A stretch of 64,000 nucleotides of DNA from DATBVX01 sp963724625 (GTDB taxonomy: Bacteria > Pseudomonadota > Gammaproteobacteria > Steroidobacterales > Steroidobacteraceae): assembly GCA_963724625.1 (NCBI GenBank), contig CAVRVO010000002.1, forward strand, positions 16,926-80,925, in the 5' to 3' direction. Position 1 is the stretch's first letter; each line of letters opens with the position of its first letter. Below the pieces are notes generated by a model. That model had not been told where the DNA came from. It did no database searches and was given only the letters and a program-made list of their open reading frames with translations. Below are positions 1 to 8,173 of this stretch, piece by piece. A program made the translations under genes and the position numbers.

Positions 1-905
1 GCGATGCTGTTGAAGTGTTTCTTGAGTGCCGTGTCCATCGCCTGTGCGCGCTCCGCATAACTCGCGCGCAGGCCCGTCACGAGGGCTGAAAGTTCGCCGC
101 CTTCCATGAGCTGGCGCACGAGGTGCGAGGTGAAGTGGTTGAAGTTGCCGCCGCTCACGAGTGCGCCGCTGGCGAGCAGCGTGGTCATGAGATCCGGCGT
201 CGTCTGGATCCAGCCGAGGCGCAGGCCCGGCGCGAGGATCTTCGAGAACGTGCCGAGCGAGAGCACGTTGCCATCGCCGCCCAGCGCACCGAACGATGGC
301 GGCGGCGGCGTGCCGTGATGCAGGAGCTGGTACGCCTCGTCTGCGACGATGATGAAGCCGTGCTCGCGGGAAAGTGAGATGAGCCGCTCCCGGCGCACGC
401 GATCAAGCACCTGGCCGGTCGGGTTGTGGAAGGCCGGGATGGTGTAGACGAGCTTCGGGCGGCGCTTGGCGAGTTCGCGCTCGAGCACGACAACGTCCAT
501 GCCCGCGCCGTCGACCGGTACGCCGAGGATCTCGAGCCCGTGGTCACGGAAGATCGGGAACGAATAGGGATAGCTCGGCTCCTCGACGAAAACGACGTCG
601 CCCGGTCGCGTGAAGCGGCTGCAGACGAAGTCGAGCGCCTGGGAGATGCCGGCCGTCAGCATCAGCGAGTCGGGATCTACGGCGCTGCCCGTGGACTTGC
701 CGAGGAAGTCGGCGAGCGCCGTGCGGAAGCGCACATCGCCCTGTCGCTGGCCGTAGTTCAGCTCGAGCGGCTCGGCGTCGGCGAAGAAACGCTGGCCGGC
801 CGTGCTGAGAAGCGCGAGCGGCAGCAGGTCCGCCGAAGGCTGACCGACGCTGAAATTAATCGTGCCCTGCTCCGGCGCGCCGTCGAAGATGACCTCGCTG
901 CTCAT
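1..905 (-). CDS. PLP-dependent aminotransferase, class I/II (3' part cut by window edge)
   Basis: The start is the ATG at 905, and 301 codons are visible before the window ends. The fold-type I aminotransferase landmarks are present in order: an N-terminal YGQRQG segment, TAGISQALD, the AFHNPTGQ substrate/PLP motif, the VADEAY aspartate that contacts the pyridine nitrogen, and SLGTFSKILAPGLRLGW with the Schiff-base lysine. This signature is typical of 2-aminoadipate/LysN-like aminotransferases that are not fused to a MocR DNA-binding domain. The ATG overlaps the stop of the upstream dehydrogenase by 4 bases, so the two are probably translationally coupled. The substrate is unknown; next to a 2-hydroxyacid dehydrogenase it may interconvert an amino acid and its keto acid. 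Confidence 0.85.
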   Translation of the reverse strand, partial: MSSEVIFDGAPEQGTINFSVGQPSADLLPLALLSTAGQRFFADAEPLELNYGQRQGDVRFRTALADFLGKSTGSAVDPDSLMLTAGISQALDFVCSRFTRPGDVVFVEEPSYPYSFPIFRDHGLEILGVPVDGAGMDVVVLERELAKRRPKLVYTIPAFHNPTGQVLDRVRRERLISLSREHGFIIVADEAYQLLHHGTPPPPSFGALGGDGNVLSLGTFSKILAPGLRLGWIQTTPDLMTTLLASGALVSGGNFNHFTSHLVRQLMEGGELSALVTGLRASYAERAQAMDTALKKHFNSI

Positions 906-1873
906 ACCGCGGGCTCGACGAGCCGGAACACCTGGTCCGGTCGCCCTTCCAGGAATTCGCGGATATTCGAGGCCGAGATGCGGCGCAGGTCTTGCAGGGC
1001 GGACTCCGAATAGAAAGCCACGTGCGGCGTCAGCAACACATCTGCCCGCCCCACCAGTGGATGATGCCCGAGGTCCGGCGAATCCTCAGCCAGCACGTCG
1101 AGGGCCGCGCCGGCGAGGAGCCCTCGATTGAGCGCGTCCACCAGGTCGGTCTCGACGATGAGCGCGCCGCGCGCGACGTTGATCAGCAGCGGCCTGCGCT
1201 TCATCTTTTCAAAAGCCGCACGATCGAGGAGCCCGCGGCTCCCGGAGTCGAGGTTACAGTGCAGGCTGATGATGTCCGCGCGCGAGAGCAGCTCATCGAG
1301 GCTCACGGCTTCGGCACCGAGCTGGCGCGCCGCTGCGGCGTCCACGCGCGGATCCGAGGCGAGAACCTTCAAGCCAAAGCCGAGCGACCGGTGGCCAACG
1401 GCCTGCCCGATGCGGCCGAAGCCGATGATGCCGAGCGTCTGGCCGGCGAGGCGGCGCAATCCCTGTACCTCGTTCCAGCGCCAGCTGTGTCTGTCTTGCA
1501 CCTGGCGGTGATACGCGAGCAGGCGGCGATTGAGCGCGAGCAGCAGTGCGAGCGTGTGGTCCGCGACCTCGTCCGTGCAGTATTCGCCGACGCACGCGAC
1601 GCGAATGCCGCGCTCGCTGGCGGCTGCGACGTCCACGCAATCCCAGCCAGTCGCGGCGACCGAGATGATCCGGCAGCGCGCGAGCTGACCGAGCGCCGCG
1701 CGGTCGAAGGGGACGTAGTCGGTCAGGATCGCCTCGGCGTCACGGCAGGCGAGCGCGAGCGCGGCTGCGTCGCCACGGTAGGTGAATGTCTCGATGCGCG
1801 CGCCGGCGGGCAGATGGAGCCGCTCGATCGACAGGTCACGGCCCGCCGCCTCGGGCATCTCGGCGAGTACCAC
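902..1873 (-). CDS. D-isomer-specific 2-hydroxyacid dehydrogenase, CtBP-like
   Basis: A 323-residue cytosolic NAD-dependent dehydrogenase. The Rossmann motif GIIGFGRIGQAV sits near residue 150, the catalytic arginine lies in INVARGALIVE, the acidic residue in ALDVLAEDSP, and the catalytic histidine in LTPHVAFYSESA. The PHVAFYSESA ending is characteristic of C-terminal-binding-protein-like members. The family reduces 2-keto acids to D-2-hydroxy acids or the reverse. The start appears to be GTG at 1873, 18 bases after the symporter stop, with no clear Shine-Dalgarno; an internal ATG five codons on is an alternative. It sits between a Na+ symporter and an aminotransferase, which suggests a small uptake-and-conversion operon for an organic acid. 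The substrate is not predictable. Confidence 0.88.
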   Translation of the reverse strand: MVLAEMPEAAGRDLSIERLHLPAGARIETFTYRGDAAALALACRDAEAILTDYVPFDRAALGQLARCRIISVAATGWDCVDVAAASERGIRVACVGEYCTDEVADHTLALLLALNRRLLAYHRQVQDRHSWRWNEVQGLRRLAGQTLGIIGFGRIGQAVGHRSLGFGLKVLASDPRVDAAAARQLGAEAVSLDELLSRADIISLHCNLDSGSRGLLDRAAFEKMKRRPLLINVARGALIVETDLVDALNRGLLAGAALDVLAEDSPDLGHHPLVGRADVLLTPHVAFYSESALQDLRRISASNIREFLEGRPDQVFRLVEPAV

Positions 1874-1891
1874 GACCGGTGGCTGACGCGC

Positions 1892-3307
1892 TCACGCCGT
1901 CGTCCTCGCGACCTGCCGCGGTTGCAGCAGCGTCAGCGCCGCGAGCAGCACGACGGAAACCACGAGAGCGGGCCACAGGGGATCGATCGCAAAGATCCCC
2001 CCGAGGCCAGCATCCGCCGCGACGCGCCAGCCGATGACCGTAGCCAGGGACAGGCTGCTGCTCCAGAACGCGGCGCTCGCCGGTACGCGATCCCAATAGA
2101 TCGCTGCAACGGTCGGCAGGAACAGTGCGGCGGCATTGATGGTGAAGCCGAGCTGCAGGATGTCGATGATGTCACGCATCTTCCAGGCTATCAGCATGGC
2201 CACAAGACCAGCGCCCACCGATGCGAGCGTGCCGAGCCGCAGCATGGCCGGGCGGGAAATGCCGGGCTGGATGTAGCGCTGATGGATGTCGCGCGTGTAG
2301 TTCGCCGACGCCGTGATCACGCAGATGGACGCGACCGACATCGTGGCGGACAGGATGCCGATCACGATCAGGCCTTTCAGCCCGGCGGGGAAGGCCTCGA
2401 GCACGAACTTGATGAGGATGCCGCCGCCCGAAGCATGGCCCGGATAGAGGACCGCGGACGCGAGTCCCAGCCAGGCGACGGCCAGCGCGACTGGCAGGAC
2501 GAGGCCAATGCTCAACAGGGCGCCGGTACGCGCGGCCGCCGAATCGCGCGCGGAGTAGCTGCGGGAAAAACTGTCCATCGCGACGAAAAAGCTGAGCACC
2601 ATCGAGACGACAAGCGCGGCAATCTTGCCCCAGCCCTGGGCGCCGAGATCGTAGTAGGAAGCGGGCAGCACGGCGCGCATGTCGGACCAGCTGCCGGCAT
2701 GTGATATCGCGACGGGGACTCCGATCGCCACGACGCCGATCAGCACCAGGGCCACCTGCACCCGGTCCGTATAGCTCACCGCGAGGTAACCGCCGACCGC
2801 CGTGTAGAGGATCACGATGGCGCCGGACAGCAGGAGCGCCGCACCGTAATCCCAGCCGAGCAGCACCTGCAGGATCGCGGCCGATGCCGCGAACTGGCCG
2901 GCCGTGTACGCCGTATAGGCGAGAACCGTGCTGATCATGGCCACGGTACGCGTGCGGTTGTCGTAGTGTTGCTCGATGAAGTCCGGATACGTGAGGTGGT
3001 TATGGCGGTCGCCGAGCTGCTTCACCCGTTGCGCCATGAAAAGGCCGAACAGCAGGAACCCGATCGACATCGCCAGGATGTACCAGATGCCGGTGACGCC
3101 GTACTCATAAATGCGCGCCGACGTTCCGACGATGGCAGCGCCGCCGATCCAGGACGCGAGCCACATGCAGGAGATCGTGAACGGGCCCACGCGCCGGCCC
3201 GCGACGAAATAGTCCTCGACATTCTTCTGGCGGCGCTTCGCGTAGAAACCGAGGCTCACCATGAGCGCGAGATAGGCGAACAGGATGACGATGTCCAGCG
3301 CGCCCAT
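1892..3307 (-). CDS. Sodium:solute symporter family (SSS) transporter
   Basis: A 471-residue polytopic inner-membrane protein with about 13 hydrophobic segments. The N-terminal half has the SSS pattern: VEDYFVAGRRVGPF followed by SCMWLASWIGGAAIVG, the region carrying the Na+ site and substrate-gating residues in this family. It also has DSFSRSYSARD in the middle and ITASANYTRDI in the later third. SSS proteins import organic acids, amino acids, sugars or vitamins with Na+. It is the first gene of a minus-strand run with the dehydrogenase and aminotransferase downstream, so its cargo is probably the substrate of one of them. Upstream lies about 90 bases that would hold the promoter. Confidence 0.9.
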   Translation of the reverse strand: MGALDIVILFAYLALMVSLGFYAKRRQKNVEDYFVAGRRVGPFTISCMWLASWIGGAAIVGTSARIYEYGVTGIWYILAMSIGFLLFGLFMAQRVKQLGDRHNHLTYPDFIEQHYDNRTRTVAMISTVLAYTAYTAGQFAASAAILQVLLGWDYGAALLLSGAIVILYTAVGGYLAVSYTDRVQVALVLIGVVAIGVPVAISHAGSWSDMRAVLPASYYDLGAQGWGKIAALVVSMVLSFFVAMDSFSRSYSARDSAAARTGALLSIGLVLPVALAVAWLGLASAVLYPGHASGGGILIKFVLEAFPAGLKGLIVIGILSATMSVASICVITASANYTRDIHQRYIQPGISRPAMLRLGTLASVGAGLVAMLIAWKMRDIIDILQLGFTINAAALFLPTVAAIYWDRVPASAAFWSSSLSLATVIGWRVAADAGLGGIFAIDPLWPALVVSVVLLAALTLLQPRQVARTTA

Positions 3308-3399
3308 GTGGAGGCCTCGCGAATCAGGGAGCGGCTATTCTGCGCCCCCGGCGCCCGCGCGTCGCGCACGGCTGAGCGAGATGTTGTGGCGCAGACAGA

Positions 3400-4296
3400 C
3401 TAATGATCGAGTGGCGTGTCCGTCGCTTCGAGCAAGGACAGCCCAGCGACGTCGTTCTGGTCATAAGTCACCGCGCAGTTCCCCTCACAGGGAATTGGCC
3501 CAGCGTGCCAATAGCATCCTTGCACGCAGTTAACCTCGATGCCCGAAGTGTCACCGTCAAACTCCACCAGGAAGGGAGCGGGCTCCAGATCTTGCGCAGT
3601 CAGTGCGGGACCTCGCAGGAGCTTTTCAGTCGCAACGGCGCAGGTCTCATCGGACATCACAATGCCGAAACGACCTCGGGCGGTCACGCGTACCCCCTGA
3701 CGCGTCAGCACGGCTTCGTATGGCTGACCAGCGACCCCGCGAAGAATCGCCTCGAAGAGGTCCATGCGTCCTTGCGGCGGCACGCCGTTGAAGGTCACGA
3801 GGACGTCGCCTGTCTTGAAGCCGGCTTGTCCGGCCGGAGAGTCGGCCAAGACGTCGCTGATCAGCACGCGCGTACCGGGCGCTGGCACTTCGATTGCCTG
3901 ACACGTCATCCCCGCGTCGCCGCGCTCGTTGACGGTCTCCTCGCAGCGCGAACTGTCCATATGCGGTGGCGGATCCGAAAGGGTTTGGGCTCCCAGGCAA
4001 ACGGATCCTGCAATGGGCTGAGGCTCAACGTTGTGTCGCCGAAGCTGGTCAATGGAAGCGACGATGCTGCTGCTAGCGATGACGGCATGACAAGCTTTCT
4101 GCCCGCCAATGCACTCGATCGCTTTCTCGGTCCAGTCGCACCCGCGGGTACAGCGAACAACAATGGTGCGAGCGGTCTTCGAACCGGGCACCTTCATGTC
4201 GAGGACAAAACTGTCCACGGCCTTTGTTTGATCGGCGAGGCTGAAGGTGGGCACGAACAGCGCCGCACACACGATAAAGGTCAGCGGTTTACGCAT
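3400..4296 (-). CDS. Exported PDZ-like protein with two flanking cysteine modules (paralogue A)
   Basis: A 298-residue protein with a Sec signal peptide of about 21 residues (MRKPLTFIVCAALFVPTFSLA). The middle (about residues 135-225) looks like a PDZ domain: LADSPAGQAGFKTGDVLVTFNG, quoted here as LADSPAGQAGF plus GDVLVTFNG. On either side is a short module of the form C-x3-G-C-x-W with further cysteines: CTRGCDWTEKAIEC near residue 50, and CVQGCYWHAGPIPC near residue 255. The modules may form disulfides in the periplasm. A clear paralogue lies at 10826-11680. PDZ folds bind C-terminal peptides, so a periplasmic binding or protease-adaptor role is possible, but no catalytic domain is visible. 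The function is unknown. Confidence 0.75.
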   Translation of the reverse strand: MRKPLTFIVCAALFVPTFSLADQTKAVDSFVLDMKVPGSKTARTIVVRCTRGCDWTEKAIECIGGQKACHAVIASSSIVASIDQLRRHNVEPQPIAGSVCLGAQTLSDPPPHMDSSRCEETVNERGDAGMTCQAIEVPAPGTRVLISDVLADSPAGQAGFKTGDVLVTFNGVPPQGRMDLFEAILRGVAGQPYEAVLTRQGVRVTARGRFGIVMSDETCAVATEKLLRGPALTAQDLEPAPFLVEFDGDTSGIEVNCVQGCYWHAGPIPCEGNCAVTYDQNDVAGLSLLEATDTPLDH

Positions 4297-4338
4297 GCGT
4301 CTCCCTCCCTTGCGGGAGCGCCGTTGATGCCATCTGCA

Positions 4339-5814
4339 CTACCCGCGACCCCAGCTCGCGAGGTTCAGGAACTCGCGCCGCGTGCGCGGCCCGTAGGTGC
4401 GAAAGCTCGGATTCGGTTGCTCGGTGTACGCGAGCCGGCGCTGCGCGACCGCATCGCCATGCGCGCTCTTCTTGAGCGTGTCGATGGTGAGGTTGTAGGG
4501 CTTGGCGGCGTTCAGCGCGAACACCTTCTGGCGCAGCTGCGGCGTGATCTCGGGATATCCGTACTTGTCGCGCAGCTCGGGTGCGATCTGGAACGTGCGG
4601 AACGCCTGGATCTGGTCCTGCGGCGAGCCGTACCAGATCGAATCCGTACCCCAGAGCACGTTGTTCTCGCCGCAATACTTGAAGAGCTTGCCGAGCGCGT
4701 GCGCCGCTTCGCCGGGCTTGCGCATCGAGAGGAAGCGCCAGGTCGAACCGAGCTCGGGATACACGTTCGTGTTCGGTGCTACGGCTGCTTTCTCGAGCGA
4801 GGTGACGAGCGCATCGATCCCATCGGTGCGCGACGCATCGTACGGCCCTTCGGGCGCACCTTCGGCCACGAACCCCGAGTGATAGATGAGGAAATTGAGG
4901 TCGGGAAAGCGCTTCGCGATCGGGCCGATGTCCGAGCAGGTCGAGTGCTCGTAGCTCTTCGGCCCGAACGGCAGTCCCTTGTGGATGGCGATGTTGCGGA
5001 TGCCGAGGGCTTCCGCGCGCTCGCAGAACGCGATGCCGACGTCGTCCGTCATGAAGAAGCCTTTGTCTTCGGGACCGAACTGCGTATAGGTCTTCCACGC
5101 GACGATGCCGAACTTCGCGAGCCTCTCCATGTCCTCGAGATCACCCGGCTGATTGGGGTTCACGCGCCCGTGCAGCAGCATGCGGTGCGAACCCTGCATC
5201 CGCTCCACGATGTCGCGCGTCGCCACGGCTTCCTCGATAGTGAGGGGCTCCGCATCGCGCGGTGAGGGCACGAATGAGAGCACCATCATGTCGGTATCGG
5301 AATCCAGGAACACATCCTTGATGAATTCGTCGGAGCCGAGACAACGCAGGTAACTGAGCTTGCCGGGCTCATTGGCGAGCTTGCACTTGCCCTTGGGCGC
5401 GAAGCTGATCGGACGCGCACCCGCCGGCAACTTCTTCAGCCATGCACCGGTGGGATTCACGAAGTGACCCTGCACATCGAAGATGAATTCCTGCTTCCCG
5501 AGCTCAGCCGCAGCGATCTCGCTGTCCAGGGCGGCATCGGCGGAGAGCTGGAAGAATCCGCCGGTTCGTCCGGCGTCGGCATGCGCGGCGTTGAAGGCGA
5601 GAAGCGTGGAGGCCGCGCCGCAACTCGAGACCAGGAATTCGCGGCGACTCTTGCCGACCCGTTTCGCGAGCTCGGTGGCGCGCTCGGCCGCCAGGGTATT
5701 GGCGCGTCGCAGCGAATCGTCCAGCGGGATCGGCGCGAATTCGCCGTTCGTGGTCGAGTCGAGCTTGATGGGGAGCCGGCGGCCCGCCGGATCGCAATCG
5801 TTTCGCGTATTCAT
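4339..5814 (-). CDS. Amidohydrolase family protein (Amidohydro_2 type) with Tat-like signal
   Basis: A 491-residue protein. A twin-arginine export motif, KSRREFLVSSCGAAS, sits unusually far in (about residue 53) after a charged leader, so the true start may be internal. The remainder is a TIM-barrel metal-dependent hydrolase of the Amidohydro_2 group: FDVQGHFVNP in place of the usual N-terminal HxH, IAIHKGLPFG and LIYHSGF giving two further histidines, and LWGTDSIWYGSPQ giving the conserved late aspartate. Such proteins hydrolyse or decarboxylate cyclic and aromatic acids. It ends 42 bases before the PDZ-like gene and starts 13 bases after the fic stop, so it may be co-transcribed with either. 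The substrate is unknown. Confidence 0.82.
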   Translation of the reverse strand: MNTRNDCDPAGRRLPIKLDSTTNGEFAPIPLDDSLRRANTLAAERATELAKRVGKSRREFLVSSCGAASTLLAFNAAHADAGRTGGFFQLSADAALDSEIAAAELGKQEFIFDVQGHFVNPTGAWLKKLPAGARPISFAPKGKCKLANEPGKLSYLRCLGSDEFIKDVFLDSDTDMMVLSFVPSPRDAEPLTIEEAVATRDIVERMQGSHRMLLHGRVNPNQPGDLEDMERLAKFGIVAWKTYTQFGPEDKGFFMTDDVGIAFCERAEALGIRNIAIHKGLPFGPKSYEHSTCSDIGPIAKRFPDLNFLIYHSGFVAEGAPEGPYDASRTDGIDALVTSLEKAAVAPNTNVYPELGSTWRFLSMRKPGEAAHALGKLFKYCGENNVLWGTDSIWYGSPQDQIQAFRTFQIAPELRDKYGYPEITPQLRQKVFALNAAKPYNLTIDTLKKSAHGDAVAQRRLAYTEQPNPSFRTYGPRTRREFLNLASWGRG

Positions 5815-5827
5815 GCCAGCACCTTAA

Positions 5828-6982
5828 CTACTTACGTTTACGCCTTTCCATTGCGGCCAGTATTCCGGGTGCGACCCACATGCGCCCCCAGTTTCGGCGC
5901 GTAATCTCCCTCAGGATACCTTCCCGTTCCAGCAGCTCTATGAGTGCACGTGCCGTGGGAGCTGACACTCCCAGGAGCGCCGCGACATTGCTCGCGCTGA
6001 CATAAGGATTGATGAATAGTCGATCCACCAACTGGAGCGCGCGAGGCCGCCTCTGGACTTTGGCACGTATCTTTTCGCGGAGCTTCACCAACTCGTCTGC
6101 GAGCGCCGTACCACGCTGAGAGATCTCCGCCACGCCCGCGAGAAAGTAATGAAGCCAGCCGTTCCAATCTCCATGCGTGCGTACGCGCTGCAGACGCTCG
6201 TAATACTCCTGTCGATTGGCCTCGAGATACTCGGATAAGTAGAGGATCGGATGCGCCAGGCGACCGCGATCGATCAGGAACAACGTGACCAGGATGCGGC
6301 CAATACGACCGTTACCGTCGAGGAAAGGATGGATTGCCTCGAACTGCTCGTGCATGAGCGCACACTGGACGAGGTCTGGCATGACATCGCGCATGTGCAG
6401 GAAGCGCTCCCAGTCATGCAACGCCGACAGCATGTCGTTGGGCGGCGGCGGCACAAAGGAGGCCGCGGCGAGCGTGCTGCCGGGCGGACCGATCCAGTTC
6501 TGGGATTTGCGAAATTCACCGCCGCGCGCGCGATTGCCGCTCACTTCCCACATGAGCACGCCATGCAGCTCGCGCACCAAGCGGAGCGAGAGTGGCAGTC
6601 GCTTCAACGTCTCGACGCCCTGCTCGAGTGCCGCGACATAGTTGCGTACTTCGATCAGGTCCTTCGGCAGCTTGGCGCGCTGTTCCGGTGCGGGCTCGGC
6701 CTCATCGAGAAGCAGGTCCGATACCCCGGCTTCAGTGCCTTCGATGCGGGAGGAGAGCACTGCTTCGCGGCGCAGGTACGAGCCGACGAGCAAAGTGGGA
6801 TCGGGTAATTGACGGGCAAGGCCATCGAGCGCTGACAGGGCCGTGTCCGCGCGCGAAAGGGCAAGCACGAGTTTGGCGTCATATTCGAGCGCAGGAGGCA
6901 AGGGAGCCGGCACGAACGCATACTGATCCGTGCCGATCTTGATGACCTTGCCGCTGGCTTTGTGAAAATCGCCTGGTCGCAT
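5828..6982 (-). CDS. Fic family protein with winged-helix C-terminus
   Basis: A 384-residue protein. The N-terminal inhibitory helix motif [S/T]xxxE[G/N] appears as SSRIEG near residue 78 (class II Fic). The Fic core holds the full catalytic motif HPFLDGNGRIGR near residue 220, with the histidine, phosphate-binding loop and arginine intact, so AMP transfer from ATP to a target hydroxyl is expected. The C-terminal 70 residues (NVAALLGVSAPTARALIELL) form a winged helix-turn-helix, suggesting DNA binding and autoregulation. Four copies of a 9-bp palindrome lie just upstream (7005-7086). The start is ATG at 6982. Fic proteins of this layout are usually stand-alone regulators of uncertain target. 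Confidence 0.92.
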   Translation of the reverse strand: MRPGDFHKASGKVIKIGTDQYAFVPAPLPPALEYDAKLVLALSRADTALSALDGLARQLPDPTLLVGSYLRREAVLSSRIEGTEAGVSDLLLDEAEPAPEQRAKLPKDLIEVRNYVAALEQGVETLKRLPLSLRLVRELHGVLMWEVSGNRARGGEFRKSQNWIGPPGSTLAAASFVPPPPNDMLSALHDWERFLHMRDVMPDLVQCALMHEQFEAIHPFLDGNGRIGRILVTLFLIDRGRLAHPILYLSEYLEANRQEYYERLQRVRTHGDWNGWLHYFLAGVAEISQRGTALADELVKLREKIRAKVQRRPRALQLVDRLFINPYVSASNVAALLGVSAPTARALIELLEREGILREITRRNWGRMWVAPGILAAMERRKRK

Positions 6983-7004
6983 AGCCCTGGCCTCATGAAA
7001 GGCG

Positions 7005-7086
7005 CTTTCAAAGCTGGCATAGAAAAGAAAGAAAATCTACAAATTCTTTCAAAGTGATTGCTGACTTTGAAAGCGGTCTTTCAAAG
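7005..7086. promoter_or_regulatory. Array of four CTTTSAAAG palindromes upstream of fic
   Basis: CTTTCAAAG occurs at 7005-7013, 7046-7054 and 7078-7086, and the mirror form CTTTGAAAG at 7064-7072. The array begins 22 bases upstream of the fic start codon and overlaps the 3' end of the Uma2 gene. The likely reader is the winged helix at the C-terminus of the Fic protein, which would make this an autoregulatory operator. The repeats are seen directly; the binding is inferred. Confidence 0.6.
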
Positions 7087-7682
7087 TCGTCCGAAGAGAA
7101 GGCTTGCCAGGGTGCTTCAGGAAGTCCCGAGAAATCGACTGGCACCGACGGCAAGGCTGTCGGATAGAGGACGCCCGGCCGCTCAGCAACGGAGACATCC
7201 GCGTAGCTCCCGTGTTGAGGGCTACGGAACAGGTACACGCGGCCGAGCGGCACCTCGACGAGCCAGACCTCGACGACGCCGTGACGCGCGTACAGCGGCA
7301 CCTTGACCAAGCGGTCGTAGCTCACCGTCGTGTTCGCGATCTCGATGAGCAGCAGCACATCCTCCGCGACCGGGTGCGCGTCCATGTAGTCATGGGCGTG
7401 GCGCTTGACGATGGCGAAGTCCGGTTCCGGCTCCGAGCGGATGCCGAGCCGGATGGGGAGCTGACTTCGAACCGACGCCGCCGAGCCAACCGCTGGGATC
7501 AGGCGTTCTGTAAGCCGCGAGACGATCGCTGCATGCCGGCTTCCCTGCGGCGTCATGTCGATGATCTCTCCCTCGATCAGCTCGACCCGCGCGTCCGGCG
7601 CGAGAATCCCGAGCTCCGCCATGCGGTAGTACTCGTCCACGGTCAGTCGATGTCGGGGGACCTGAAAGTCGGGAGTGCTCAT
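7008..7682 (-). CDS. Uma2 family endonuclease (DUF820)
   Basis: A 224-residue protein of the Uma2/DUF820 group, a PD-(D/E)xK-like fold. Visible landmarks are the opening RLTVDEYYRMAELGIL, the ELIEGEIIDMTPQGSRHA segment with the conserved glutamates, PEPDFAIVKR in place of the usual acidic PD core, and LLIEIANTTVSYDRLVK with the E-x-[SA] catalytic motif. The ATG at 7682 follows a GAGG three bases away; an upstream in-frame extension has no family similarity. Uma2 proteins are common in cyanobacteria and soil proteobacteria and their role is poorly known. The last codons overlap the Fic operator array, and the C-terminal 25 residues look atypical for the family. Confidence 0.8.
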   Translation of the reverse strand: MSTPDFQVPRHRLTVDEYYRMAELGILAPDARVELIEGEIIDMTPQGSRHAAIVSRLTERLIPAVGSAASVRSQLPIRLGIRSEPEPDFAIVKRHAHDYMDAHPVAEDVLLLIEIANTTVSYDRLVKVPLYARHGVVEVWLVEVPLGRVYLFRSPQHGSYADVSVAERPGVLYPTALPSVPVDFSGLPEAPWQAFSSDDFERPLSKSAITLKEFVDFLSFLCQL

Positions 7683-7876
7683 AGACCTCGTCTCTGGCTC
7701 GATCCTAGACCACGCGCAATCCAATCGCCAAGCTTCGGAACGCGCGTAATTGCTAGCTTTCGTGTTGCAGTGAGGGGCCGAACCTCGAAGGGATTCATCG
7801 CTCTCCCTGGCGGTAGTTCTTGAGCAGCTTCTCGCCCACAGGCGTACGATCGTGCGTGCGTTTCGGAGGGCGGGCG

Positions 7877-8134
7877 ATGTTGCGTTCAGCCTCGTGCGTG
7901 CTCTTGCTGGCGATGGTGGCCGCCGGCTGCGCGTCCACGCCGAGTGACTACCAATACTCCGAGTCAAAGTCGTCCGCGACGAGTGGCTGCCTGAAATCGG
8001 GCACCCGCATCAAATCGGAACACGGTAGTTGTTCCGCGTCGGGTCGTTCCAGCGGCGATCTCAGTCGCAGTCACGTCACCACGGCATCAGGGGTGCTGCG
8101 CGATCTCGATCCCAGCATCATCATCCGTCAGTAA
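7877..8134 (+). CDS. Small lipoprotein
   Basis: An 85-residue protein with a type II signal peptide: MLRSASCVLLLAMVAAGCAS, lipobox AAGC with the acylated cysteine at about residue 19. A GGAGG lies 7 bases before the ATG at 7877, which is preferred over an in-frame start 19 codons earlier. The mature part is serine-rich (SESKSSATSG, SASGRSSGD) and otherwise featureless. It probably sits in the outer or inner membrane leaflet facing the periplasm. I do not recognise a family; the start and the lipobox are the firm points. Confidence 0.65.
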   Translation: MLRSASCVLLLAMVAAGCASTPSDYQYSESKSSATSGCLKSGTRIKSEHGSCSASGRSSGDLSRSHVTTASGVLRDLDPSIIIRQ

Positions 8135-8156
8135 CCCACACGCAGCGACCTCGACG
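8135..8156 (+). repeat. 22-nt direct repeat, left copy
   Basis: An exact 22-base repeat of the sequence at 9840-9861. The pair brackets the HAF-repeat gene: each copy begins just downstream of a stop codon and ends 13-17 bases before the next start codon. The layout fits insertion or tandem duplication of the HAF gene between its neighbours. Confidence 0.7.
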
Positions 8157-8173
8157 GCGGAGGGCAAAAGGCG

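Noticed and set aside
992..2704. 570-codon open frame on the plus strand
   Set aside because: It runs opposite to the dehydrogenase and symporter genes, is extremely rich in R/H/D/Q, and has no domain features; it is a GC-driven antisense shadow.
3403..5265. 620-codon open frame on the plus strand
   Set aside because: It is antisense to the PDZ-like protein and the amidohydrolase, both of which have signal peptides and family motifs.
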